From assembly GCF_018279705.1 (NCBI RefSeq), contig NZ_CP036498.1, forward strand, positions 1,195,001-1,259,000: DNA of 64,000 nucleotides, given 5' to 3'. Both the position numbers and the translations under genes were made by a program. The stretch is from Tardiphaga alba (GTDB lineage: Bacteria; Pseudomonadota; Alphaproteobacteria; Rhizobiales; Xanthobacteraceae). The notes under the pieces are model-generated. The model was given only the letters and a program-made list of their open reading frames with translations, was not told the origin of the DNA and did no database searches. Positions 54,013 to 62,805 of this stretch are shown here, in pieces (position 1 is the first letter of the stretch; every line of letters begins with the position of its first letter).

Positions 54013-54743
54013 GTGCGCATCTCTTGGAAACCCGCGGCGTCTGGCAGCGCTTCGGCGGCCTAGTTGCCAATAGCGATGTGTCGATCTCGGTGGGCGCAGG
54101 CGAGATCGTCGGCCTGATTGGCCCGAACGGGGCCGGCAAGTCGACCTTGTTCAACCTGATCGCCGGCGTGCTCCCGCCAACCCAGGGCTCGATCTGGTTC
54201 GACGGCAAGGATGTCACCCGCATGCCTGCCGCCGAGCGCTGCGCACTCGGCATCGCGCGCACCTTTCAGGTGGTGAAGAGCTTCGAGACGATGACCGTGA
54301 TCGACAATGTCATCGTCGGCGCGCTGATCCGCAACGACAAGATGAAGGACGCGCGCCGCAAGGCGCATGAAGTTCTGGAATTCTGCGGTCTTGGTCCGCG
54401 CGCGGACAAGCTGGCACGCGAACTCATCCCGTCCGAGAAACGCCGCCTCGAAGTCGCCCGCGCGCTGGCGACAGAGCCCAAGCTCCTGATGCTCGACGAA
54501 TGCCTCACCGGCCTCACGCCGCTGGAGGCGCAGTCTGGCGTCGCCTTGGTGCGAAAGGTGCGCGAGACCGGCGTCACCGTGCTGATGGTCGAACACGTCA
54601 TGGAAATCGTGATGCCGCTGGTCGATCGCGCCATCGTGCTTAATCTCGGCAAGAAGCTCGTCGAAGGTAAACCCGCGGATGTCGTCCGGCATCCAGAAGT
54701 CATCAGTGCATATCTCGGGGATCGCCATGCTGTCGGTGCGTGA
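54009..54743 (+). CDS. livG: ABC transporter ATP-binding protein (LivG type), degenerate signature motif
   Basis: 244 residues. Walker [10 protein letters not shown], Walker B with catalytic Glu '[11 protein letters not shown]', and H-loop '[10 protein letters not shown]' are intact. The LSGGQ signature is replaced by '[16 protein letters not shown]'; several LivG-like ATPases have similarly degenerate signatures, and the partner LivF keeps a perfect one, so the dimer would have one canonical and one non-canonical ATP site. Overlaps livF by 17 bases. Confidence 0.92.
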   Translation: MSAHLLETRGVWQRFGGLVANSDVSISVGAGEIVGLIGPNGAGKSTLFNLIAGVLPPTQGSIWFDGKDVTRMPAAERCALGIARTFQVVKSFETMTVIDNVIVGALIRNDKMKDARRKAHEVLEFCGLGPRADKLARELIPSEKRRLEVARALATEPKLLMLDECLTGLTPLEAQSGVALVRKVRETGVTVLMVEHVMEIVMPLVDRAIVLNLGKKLVEGKPADVVRHPEVISAYLGDRHAVGA

Positions 54744-55431
54744 CGTCACCACCGCCTATCAGGGGCTGGTCGCCATTTCGGACGTCACCATCGACGTCGC
54801 CAAAGGCGAGGTCGTCGCCGTCTGCGGCGCCAACGGCGCCGGCAAATCGACGCTGATCAAGTCCATCGCGGGGGCCGAGCGCCCGCGTTCGGGTACGGTC
54901 ACCTTCGATGGCCAGCAGATCAACGGCATGGCGCAGCATCTGATCACCGCGCGCGGCATCGCCTATGTGCCGGAGAATCGCCGGCTATTCCCGCGCCTGT
55001 CGGTGCAGGACAATCTCAAGCTCGGCAGCTACATGTATCGCAGCCAGGCCGATCGCGAAGAACCGTTGAAATTTGTGTTCGAGTTGTTTCCGCGTCTATC
55101 GGAACGTCTTGAGCAGCGCGCCGAGACGCTATCCGGCGGTGAGCAGCAGATGCTGGCCATCAGCCGCGCGCTGATGACGCGTCCGCGCCTTCTGATGCTC
55201 GATGAGCCCTCGCAGGGCATCATGCCGAAACTGGTGGACGAAATCTTCCAGGCCGTGAAGAAGATCCGCGATACCGGCATGACCGTGCTGATCGTCGAGC
55301 AGCGCATGGCCGAAGTGCTGGAGATCGCCGACCGCGCCTATATCCTGCAGACCGGCCGCGTGCTGATGCAGGGCAAGGCCTCGGAGATCGCGAGCAATCC
55401 GGATGTAAGGAAGGCGTATCTGGGGCTGTGA
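54727..55431 (+). CDS. livF: ABC transporter ATP-binding protein (LivF type)
   Basis: 234 residues from ATG 54727, inside the end of livG. Walker A 'GANGAGKST', signature 'LSGGEQQMLAISRALM', Walker B 'LLMLDEPSQGI', H-loop 'VLIVEQRM' with Gln where His is usual in some ABC proteins (common in LivF). Completes a full liv cassette J-H-M-G-F. Stops 12 bases before the convergent otnC gene. Confidence 0.93.
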   Translation: MLSVRDVTTAYQGLVAISDVTIDVAKGEVVAVCGANGAGKSTLIKSIAGAERPRSGTVTFDGQQINGMAQHLITARGIAYVPENRRLFPRLSVQDNLKLGSYMYRSQADREEPLKFVFELFPRLSERLEQRAETLSGGEQQMLAISRALMTRPRLLMLDEPSQGIMPKLVDEIFQAVKKIRDTGMTVLIVEQRMAEVLEIADRAYILQTGRVLMQGKASEIASNPDVRKAYLGL

Positions 55432-55436
55432 GTCAG

Positions 55437-55457
55437 GGCACGATCAGTGATCGTGCC
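55437..55457. other. Perfect hairpin between convergent livF and otnC
   Basis: GGCACGATCA-G-TGATCGTGCC, a perfect 10-base inverted repeat with a single central base, spanning the end of otnC. No U tract on either strand, so termination is possible but not typical. Confidence 0.4.
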
Positions 55458-56109
55458 AATCATGCTCCGGCACCGTCAGCCCGAACGTCTTCACGAGATC
55501 GTTCACCTGCTCCGGCGAGAGATGCCGTGGATTCAGCCCGCGCAGGAGGAGATACAGCTTCGCTGTCTCCTCCAACTCCTCCATCGCATAAACCGCCGCT
55601 TCGAGACTGTCGCCGGCGACGACCGGGCCGTGATTGGCGAGCAGCACCGATGAATACTTCCCCGCCAGTCCCTTGATCGCATCGGCAACCGCCGGATCGC
55701 CCGGCCGATAATAGGGCACCAGCGCCGTCACGCCGCATTTCATCATGTAATAGGGCGTCATCGGCGGCAGCACCGCGCGCGGATTGACCTCGGCAAGCAT
55801 CGAGACGGCCACCGAATGCGTGGAATGCAGATGCACGATGGCCTGCGCGGTGCCGCGGGTCTCGTAGAGCGCTGTATGAAGCGGCACTTCCTTGGTCGGC
55901 TTGTCGCCGGAGATCAGCCGACCCGTGGCATCCAGCCGTGACAGTTTTGCGGGATCGAGCCAGCCGAGCGAGGCATTGGTGGGCGTCACCAGCCAGCCGC
56001 CGTCTTCGCAGCGCACGCTGATATTGCCGGAGGAGCCGGGCGTCAGGCCGCGCTCGAACAGCGAGCGGCCGAGCCGGCAGATGTCGTCACGCAGCTGTGT
56101 GTCATTCAT
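55444..56109 (-). CDS. otnC: 3-oxo-tetronate 4-phosphate decarboxylase (class II aldolase family)
   Basis: 221 residues. Zinc ligands of class II aldolase/RhaD/FucA: His pair in 'AIVHLHSTHSVAVSML' and His in 'LLANHGPVVAG', with Glu in 'PTKEVPLHTAL'. Length and the neighbours LtnD, OtnI and OtnK identify it as OtnC, which decarboxylates 3-oxo-tetronate 4-phosphate to dihydroxyacetone phosphate and CO2, the last step of threonate breakdown. It is on the opposite strand to its pathway partners, which begin 115 bases from its own start, so they share a divergent promoter region. Confidence 0.88.
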   Translation of the reverse strand: MNDTQLRDDICRLGRSLFERGLTPGSSGNISVRCEDGGWLVTPTNASLGWLDPAKLSRLDATGRLISGDKPTKEVPLHTALYETRGTAQAIVHLHSTHSVAVSMLAEVNPRAVLPPMTPYYMMKCGVTALVPYYRPGDPAVADAIKGLAGKYSSVLLANHGPVVAGDSLEAAVYAMEELEETAKLYLLLRGLNPRHLSPEQVNDLVKTFGLTVPEHDWHDH

Positions 56110-56223
56110 GGCATTTCCTCGTTCCGGCTTGTCCCATGCTTTGGCAGGCAGGCCAAGCCGTGTTACCGAGAGGACAAGGCCGCAATCAGAGCGGCCGCGT
56201 GGAAATGCCGAGGAACTGGCCCG

Positions 56224-57129
56224 ATGTCACCTGCATCCGATAAACCGCGTATCGCCGTTATTGGCCTCGGCTCCATGGGCTACGGCATGGCGCTGTCGCT
56301 CCATCGCGCGGATTTCACCGTGACCGGATGCGACGTCACTGCCGAAGCCGTGCAGCGCTTCGTCGCAGAAGGCGGGCAGGGCGCGACGAGCCCGGCGGAA
56401 GCGGCCAAGACGGCCGATATCGTGGTGAGCGTGGTGGTCAACGCCGCGCAGACCGAGACGATCCTGTTCGGTAATGACGGCGTCGCCGAAACTCTTGCCA
56501 AGGATGCTGTGTTCATCTCGTCGGCCACGATGGATCCCGACGTTGCGCGGCGCCTCGCCAAGCAGCTCGAAGCCACAGGCCGCCATTATCTCGATGCTCC
56601 CATTTCAGGTGGCGCACAGCGTGCAGCGCAGGGAGAACTCACTATTCTCGCCTCCGGCAGCGCCGCCGCTTTTGCCAAGGCGCGTCCGGCTCTCGATGCG
56701 ATGTCGGCAAAGCTTTACGAACTCGGTGATGCCGCAGGCCAGGGCGCGGCGTTCAAGATGATCAATCAGTTGCTCGCCGGCGTGCATATTGCTGCGGCCT
56801 CCGAGGCGATCGCTTTCGCTGCAAAGCAGGGTCTCGACATCCGCAAGGTCTACGAGGTGATCACAGCCTCCGCCGGCAATTCCTGGATGTTCGAGAACCG
56901 CATGCCGCATGTGCTGGACGGCGATTACACACCGCGCAGTGCCGTCGATATTTTCGTCAAGGATCTCGGCATCATTCAGGACATGGCGCGCACGGCAAAA
57001 TTCCCCGTGCCGGTCTCGGCCGCAGCGCTGCAGATGTTCCTGATGACCTCCGCCGCCGGCATGGGGCGCGACGACGATGCATCGGTGGCGCGCATGTATG
57101 CGCAAGTGACCGGGGCAAAACTGCCGTAA
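56224..57129 (+). CDS. ltnD: L-threonate dehydrogenase (3-hydroxyacid dehydrogenase family)
   Basis: 301 residues. 'IAVIGLGSMGYGMALSLHRA' is the NAD site, 'LDAPISGGAQRAAQGELTIL' the substrate motif, and 'GAAFKMINQLLAGVHIAAAS' holds the catalytic Lys of the beta-hydroxyacid dehydrogenase family. Oxidises L-threonate at C2 to 2-oxo-tetronate, first step of the pathway completed by OtnI, OtnK and OtnC. A GTCATTGCGAG repeat separates it from otnI. Confidence 0.9.
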   Translation: MSPASDKPRIAVIGLGSMGYGMALSLHRADFTVTGCDVTAEAVQRFVAEGGQGATSPAEAAKTADIVVSVVVNAAQTETILFGNDGVAETLAKDAVFISSATMDPDVARRLAKQLEATGRHYLDAPISGGAQRAAQGELTILASGSAAAFAKARPALDAMSAKLYELGDAAGQGAAFKMINQLLAGVHIAAASEAIAFAAKQGLDIRKVYEVITASAGNSWMFENRMPHVLDGDYTPRSAVDIFVKDLGIIQDMARTAKFPVPVSAAALQMFLMTSAAGMGRDDDASVARMYAQVTGAKLP

Positions 57130-57137
57130 CATTTGAT

Positions 57138-57222
57138 CGTCATTGCGAGCGGAGCGAAGCAATCCAGTCTTTCTTCAGGTCAAGAGCTGGATTGCTTCGT
57201 CGCTTCGCTCCTCGCAATGACG
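57138..57222. repeat. Palindromic intergenic repeat (GTCATTGCGAG family), copy 5
   Basis: CGTCATTGCGAG/CTCGCAATGACG outer and GAAGCAATCCAG/CTGGATTGCTTC inner arms, 85 bases, lying inside what should be one operon (ltnD-otnI). It could attenuate or process the transcript between the two genes. Confidence 0.85.
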
Positions 57223-57241
57223 GCTGAAAGGACACTATAAA

Positions 57242-58024
57242 ATGCCCCGTTTCGCCGCCAATCTCAGCATGATGTTCAATGAGCATCCATTCCTTGATCG
57301 CTTCGATGCCGCCGCCAAAGCCGGCTTTACCGCCGTCGAATTTCTCTTCCCCTACGAGCACAAGCCAGAAGAGGTGGCTCAACGCCTCGAACGCAATGGC
57401 CTGAAGCAGGTGCTGTTCAACCTTCCGCCCGGTGACTGGAATGCCGGTGAAAAAGGCTTTGCCGCGCGTCCGGAAAAATTCGACGATCTGCGCCAGAGCC
57501 TGCATACGGCCTTGCCCTATGCGGAAGCCACCGGCGTGCGCCGCCTGCACATGATGGCCGGCATTGCCGATCGCCACGATCCAAAAGCGGTGGACGCGTT
57601 CAAGAAGTCGATCGAATGGGCGGCGGATTTCGTCGGCGATCACGGCATCGACATCGTCATCGAGCCGATCAACGGCCGTGACGTGCCCGGCTATTTCCTC
57701 AACGATTTCATGTTCGCACGCGACATCATCACCGAGCTCGGCATTCCCAATGTCGGCCTGCAATTCGATATCTATCACTGCCAGATCCTGCATGGCGACG
57801 TCACCATGCGGCTGCGCGAGATGATGCCGATGATTGGCCATATCCAGATCGCCGGTGTGCCCTCGCGCAATGAGCCTGCCGGCGAGGAACTGAACTATCC
57901 GTTCCTGTTCGCCGAACTCGATCGGCTCGGTTACGACAATTATGTCGGTTGCGAATATCGCCCGGCCGGCGACACGGTGGCCGGTCTCGGCTGGTTCAAG
58001 CCCTATGCGGGAGTGAAAGTATGA
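57242..58024 (+). CDS. otnI: 2-oxo-tetronate isomerase (hydroxypyruvate isomerase family)
   Basis: 260 residues, TIM barrel. Metal ligands: Glu in 'IDIVIEPINGRDVPGY', Asp/His in 'GLQFDIYHCQILHGD', His and Glu towards the end ('IGHIQIAGVPSRNEPAGEEL', 'VGCEYRPAG'). Converts 2-oxo-tetronate to 3-oxo-tetronate. Its stop overlaps the otnK start (ATGA), so isomerase and kinase are translationally coupled. The AAAGGA sequence before its ATG is a good Shine-Dalgarno. Confidence 0.92.
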   Translation: MPRFAANLSMMFNEHPFLDRFDAAAKAGFTAVEFLFPYEHKPEEVAQRLERNGLKQVLFNLPPGDWNAGEKGFAARPEKFDDLRQSLHTALPYAEATGVRRLHMMAGIADRHDPKAVDAFKKSIEWAADFVGDHGIDIVIEPINGRDVPGYFLNDFMFARDIITELGIPNVGLQFDIYHCQILHGDVTMRLREMMPMIGHIQIAGVPSRNEPAGEELNYPFLFAELDRLGYDNYVGCEYRPAGDTVAGLGWFKPYAGVKV

Positions 58025-59298
58025 CGCTCGTGCTGGGCTGCATCGCCGACGATTACACTGGCGCCTCCGATCTCGCCAATACGCTGACGCGCAATGGTTT
58101 GCGGACCGTGCAGACGATCGGCATTCCGGCCGATGATCTGAAGCTGCCGGATGTCGATGCCGTCGTCGTGTCGCTGAAAAGCCGCTCGATCGCAGCAGGC
58201 GCTGCCGTCGAGAAATCGCGCGCGGCCGACAAATGGCTGCGCAGCCGCGGCGCGTCGCATGTGCTGTTCAAGATCTGCTCGACCTTCGACTCCACCGACA
58301 AGGGCAATATCGGCCCTGTCATGGATGCGCTGCGCACCGATGCTGGCGACAACATCGTGCTGGTCACGCCGGCGTTTCCGGAGACCGGTCGCACGGTTTA
58401 TCAGGGCAATCTGTTCGTCGGCACTGTGCCGCTGAACGAGAGTCCGCTGAAGGATCATCCGCTCAATCCCATGCACGATTCCAATCTCGTGCGCGTGCTG
58501 GCGCGGCAGAGCGAGACCAATATCGGCCTGGTCGATCTCGGCATCGTTGCGAGCGGCGCCGATGTCGTGCGCTCGCATCTCGATGGCTTGTCGGAGAATG
58601 GCTTTGGGGCGGCTGTGATTGACGCCGTGTTCGCGAAAGATCTGGAAACCATCGGCACCGTTGCGCTCGATCATCGCGTATCCGTCGGCGCATCCGGCCT
58701 CGGGCTTGGCCTCGCGCGCGGGTTGGTCGCGTCCGGTCGCGTGAACGCGGATGCCGCCACCTCGCTGGCAGAAAAGCCGGTTGGCGGAGCTGCCGCCTGT
58801 CTCGCCGGCAGTTGCTCGCAAGCCACTTTGCAGCAGATCGCGAAGGCCGAACACGCCATGCCGGTCCTGCATCTCGATCCCGAGAAAGTGGTTGTCGGCA
58901 AGGAGGAGGTCCAGCGTGCCATGGCCTGGGCTAAGGAGCATCTCGGCAAGGGGCCCATCCTGATCGCGAGCAGTTCGACGACGGATCAGGTGACGCAGCT
59001 CCAGAAGCGGCACGGCCGCGACGCGGCTGGCCATGCCATCGAGCAGGCGATGGCCGATCTCGCCGAGGCGCTGGTGGGGGCAGGTGTCCGCCGCCTCATT
59101 GTGGCCGGTGGCGAGACGTCCGGCGCGGTGGTCGACAGGCTGGGCATTCCCGGCTTTCTCGTTGGCGCCGAAATCGCGGCCGGCGTGCCCGTGCTGCGCG
59201 CGGTTGGTGCTGGGCAGGGCGACATGGTGCTGGCGCTGAAATCCGGCAATTTCGGCGGCCCGGATTTCTTTGCGGATGCCCTGAAGCTGATGCCGTAG
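58021..59298 (+). CDS. otnK: 3-oxo-tetronate kinase (DUF1537 family)
   Basis: 425 residues from ATG 58021. The N-terminal substrate domain begins 'LVLGCIADDYTGASDLANTL', the DUF1537 hallmark; the C-terminal nucleotide-binding domain has 'VAGGETSGAVVDRLGI' and ends 'KSGNFGGPDFFADALKLM'. Phosphorylates 3-oxo-tetronate at O4, making the OtnC substrate. DUF1537 is the kinase family defined in acid-sugar catabolism. Last gene of the operon; a 313-base gene-free gap follows. Confidence 0.93.
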   Translation: MTLVLGCIADDYTGASDLANTLTRNGLRTVQTIGIPADDLKLPDVDAVVVSLKSRSIAAGAAVEKSRAADKWLRSRGASHVLFKICSTFDSTDKGNIGPVMDALRTDAGDNIVLVTPAFPETGRTVYQGNLFVGTVPLNESPLKDHPLNPMHDSNLVRVLARQSETNIGLVDLGIVASGADVVRSHLDGLSENGFGAAVIDAVFAKDLETIGTVALDHRVSVGASGLGLGLARGLVASGRVNADAATSLAEKPVGGAAACLAGSCSQATLQQIAKAEHAMPVLHLDPEKVVVGKEEVQRAMAWAKEHLGKGPILIASSSTTDQVTQLQKRHGRDAAGHAIEQAMADLAEALVGAGVRRLIVAGGETSGAVVDRLGIPGFLVGAEIAAGVPVLRAVGAGQGDMVLALKSGNFGGPDFFADALKLMP

Positions 59299-59611
59299 CC
59301 TTTGGTAATTCGCGCCTATGGAACGAGCGGAGGGCTGCCTGAATGAGCAGGCCACTGCCTTTCCCGAGCGCATTACAAATAGTTCATCTTGCTGCCGTGA
59401 CGACAGCGCGATGACGATGATGAAAACCTCGTCTTTTTAAGCATAAAACTGTTGTGCCGGCGCCACGTTGGCGCTTCAAACAATTAACAATAGCGGCGAA
59501 GTGAAGGCCCATGAGCCTTCGTTCCATAGCCAATCTGTTGAAGTTGAGCTAAATCACGTGGCCGGAATTACGCTGCACCGCAGCAGCGCGCGGCTCGGAG
59601 ACCGTCGATAC
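59299..59611. other. Gene-free leader of the RND efflux operon
   Basis: 313 bases with lower GC than its surroundings. Contains a GCGCC-ACGTT-GGCGC hairpin (59460-59474) and an AT-rich stretch (CTTTTTAAGCATAAAAC near 59431) that may contain the promoter. No regulator gene of the TetR/MarR type is adjacent within the window. No coding potential seen. Confidence 0.4.
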
Positions 59612-62600
59612 ATGATCTCGTTGGTGCGCATTGCTCTGACCAGGCCCTACACATTCGTCGTGTTGGCCTTGCTGCTTCTGATCGTCGGGCCGCTTGCTGC
59701 ACTTCGCACACCCACGGACATTTTCCCGGAAATCCGCATTCCCGTCATCGGCGTGGTCTGGTCCTATACAGGCCTGCCGCCCGACCAGATGGCCGGCCGT
59801 ATCACCACGCCGTTCCAGCGTTCGCTGACGACGACGGTGAACGACATCGAGCACATCGTCTCCAATTCCTATAACGGCTTCGGCATCGTCAAAATCTTCT
59901 TCCAACCGAATGTCGATATCCGCACAGCCAATGCGCAGGTCACTGCGATCTCGCAAACCCTGCTGAGGCAGCTGCCGCCGGGTGCCACGCCGCCGCTGAT
60001 CATGAACTACTCGGCCTCCACGGTGCCGATCATCAATCTCGCGCTCTCGGGTGACGGGCTCAACGAACAGCAGCTGCAGGATATCGGCTTCAATCAGCTG
60101 CGCACCGCGCTGGTGACGGTGCCCGGCGCCGCGATCCCGTTCCCGTTCGGCGGCAAGCAGCGCCAGGTGACCATCGATCTCAATCCCGCAGCGCTGCAGG
60201 CGCGCGGGCTGTCGGGGCAGGATGTCGCCAACGCGCTGGCCGCGCAGAACCTGATCACGCCGGTCGGCACCCAGAAGATTGGCCAGTTCGAATACACCAT
60301 CAATCTCAACAACGCGCCGCTCAAGATCGAGGAACTGGCCAATCTGCCGATCCGGCAGGTCAATGGCGCCATGGTCTATGTCGGCGACGTCGCCACCGTG
60401 CGCGACGGCAACTCGCCGCAGACCAATATCGTTCATGTGGATGGCAATCGGTCGGTGCTGATGCAGGTGCTGAAGGCGGGCTCGGTCTCCACGCTCGATA
60501 TCATCGCCGGCCTGAAGAAGAAGGTGGAGGAAGTGCGCCCCGCGCTGCCGGACGCGCTGAAGATCGCCTATATCGGCGACCAGTCGATGTTCGTCGCCGG
60601 CGCGATCTCGGGTGTGGCGCATGAAGGCGTCATCGCCGCTGCGCTCACCTCGATCATGATCCTGCTGTTCCTCGGCAGCTGGCGTTCGACGGTGATCATC
60701 GCGGTGTCGATCCCGCTCGCCGTGCTCGGCGCCATCATCATGCTGTCGATGTTCGGCGAGACGCTGAACATCATGACGCTGGGGGGCTGGCGCTCGCGGT
60801 GGGCATTCTCGTCGATGACGCCACGGTGACCATCGAAAACATCAATTACCATCTCGAACAGGGCAAGGATGTCGAGACATCCATCATGGATGGCGCCGCG
60901 CAGATCGTGACGCCGGCTTTCGTCTCTCTGCTCTGTATCTGTATCGTCTTCGTGCCGATGTTCTTCCTCAACGGCATCGCAAAGTTCCTGTTCGTGCCCA
61001 TGGCCATGGCGGTGATGTTCGCCATGATCTGGTCGTTCATCCTGTCGCGCACGCTGGTGCCGACCATGGCGATGTATCTGCTCAAGCCGCATGTGCATCA
61101 TGAAGGCGAGAAGCCGCCGACACGCAATCCACTGGTCATGTTCCAGCGCGGCTTCGAGAACCGGTTCGAGAAGTTTCGCGCAGGCTATCACGGCCTGTTG
61201 CATCTCGCGCTGGGGCGACGTCCGATCTTCGTCACAGGTTTCTTGTTGGTCGTCGGAGCGTCATTCCTGCTGGTGCCGTTCCTCGGCCGCAACTTCTTCC
61301 CGCAGGTCGATGCCGGCAGCATCCTGATGCATGTGCGCGTGCAGGTCGGCACCCGCGTGGAAGAGACCGCCAATCAGCTGGCCGATATCCAGAAGGCGAT
61401 CCGCGGCATCATTCCACCGAACGAGATCGAGACGATGACCGACAATATCGGTCTACCGGTCTCGGGCATCAACCTCACCTATAACAACACCGGCGTGCTC
61501 GGCAGCGCGGATGGCGACATCCAGATCAAGCTGCGTGACGGCCACCGGCCGACCGAGGAAGATGTGAAGCAGTTGCGCGAAAGACTGCCACGAGAATTCC
61601 CGGGCACCAGCTTCGCCTTCCTGCCCGCCGACATCGTCAGCCAGATCCTGAACTTCGGCGCGCCGGCGCCGATCGACCTGCAGATCCGCGGCAACCGCAC
61701 GGTGGAGAACTATGCTTACGCCAACAAGTTGCTTGCCAAGGTAAAGATGATCCCGGGCATTGCGGATGCGCGCATCCAGCAATCGCCGAACAATCCCGGC
61801 TTCAACATCGATGTCGATCGCACCCGCGCGCAATATGTTGGGTTGACCGAGCGTGATGTGACCAACAGCCTGGTGGTCAATCTCGCCGGTTCCTCGCAGG
61901 TGGCGCCGACCTACTATCTCAATCCCGACAACGGCATCTCCTATTCGATCGTGATGCAGACGCCGCAATACAAGATGGATTCGCTGAATGCGCTGCAGAC
62001 GCTGCCGATCACATCGGCCAGCGCCCAGGGCTCGCCGATCCTTGGCGGCATCGCGGATATCAAGCGCACCTCCACCAATGCCGTGGTGTCGCAATACGAC
62101 ATCCAGACCATGATCCAAATCTATGCGACGACCCAGGGCCGCGATCTCGGCTCGGTTTCCAACGACATCTATAAGGCCATTGAGGAAACCAAGGCCGAAC
62201 TGCCACGTGGGTCCACCGTGGCGCTGCTCGGCCAGGTCGAGACCATGAACTCGTCCTTCGCGGGGCTGCTGTTCGGCCTGCTCGGTGCGGTCGTGCTGAT
62301 CTACTTCCTGATCGTGGTGAACTTCCAGTCGTGGTCGGATCCGTTCGTGATCATCACCGCGCTACCGGCGGCACTTGCCGGTATCGTCTGGATGTTGTTC
62401 ACCACGGAAACGACACTGTCGGTTCCCGCCCTCACCGGCGCGATCATGTGTATGGGCGTCGCTACCGCGAACTCCGTACTGGTGATATCCTTCGCCCGTG
62501 AGCGTTATGCCGTGCATGGCGATCCCATCAAGGCGGCGCTGGAAGCCGGCTTTACCCGGTTCCGCCCGGTTCTGATGACGGCGCTGGCCATGATCATCGG

Positions 62601-62805
62601 CATGGCGCCCATGGCTTTTGGCCTCGGCGAAGGCGGCGAGCAGAATGCGCCGCTTGGTCGCGCGGTCATTGGCGGCTTGATTTTTGCGACCATCGCTACA
62701 TTGATGTTCGTGCCGGTCGTGTTCAGCCTTGTGCACAAAAAACAACAATCCGATCACCAGACTTCGGCCCATCCGGCCGCTTCGGAGCCTTCGCATGTCC
62801 ACTGA
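59612..62805 (+). pseudogene. RND efflux pump subunit with a 1-base frameshift
   Basis: Two open frames together make one RND transporter of about 1064 residues (AcrB/MexB superfamily, hydrophobe/amphiphile efflux). The first frame runs from ATG 59612 (MISLVRIALTRPYTFVVLAL) through the first periplasmic domain to the TM4 region 'LNIMTLGG'; the second continues 'LVDDATVTIENINYHLEQG' and through the C-terminal half to 62805. The break is at the run of six G at 60781-60786: a seventh G gives 'TLGGLALAVGILVDDATV', the universal TM4 sequence with its proton-relay Asp pair. Both halves are well conserved. A sequencing error is the simplest reading. Confidence 0.85.

Noticed and set aside
55437..55457. 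Intrinsic terminator for livF
   Set aside because: The stem is perfect, but neither strand has a U tract, and it overlaps the otnC coding end; kept only as a hairpin.
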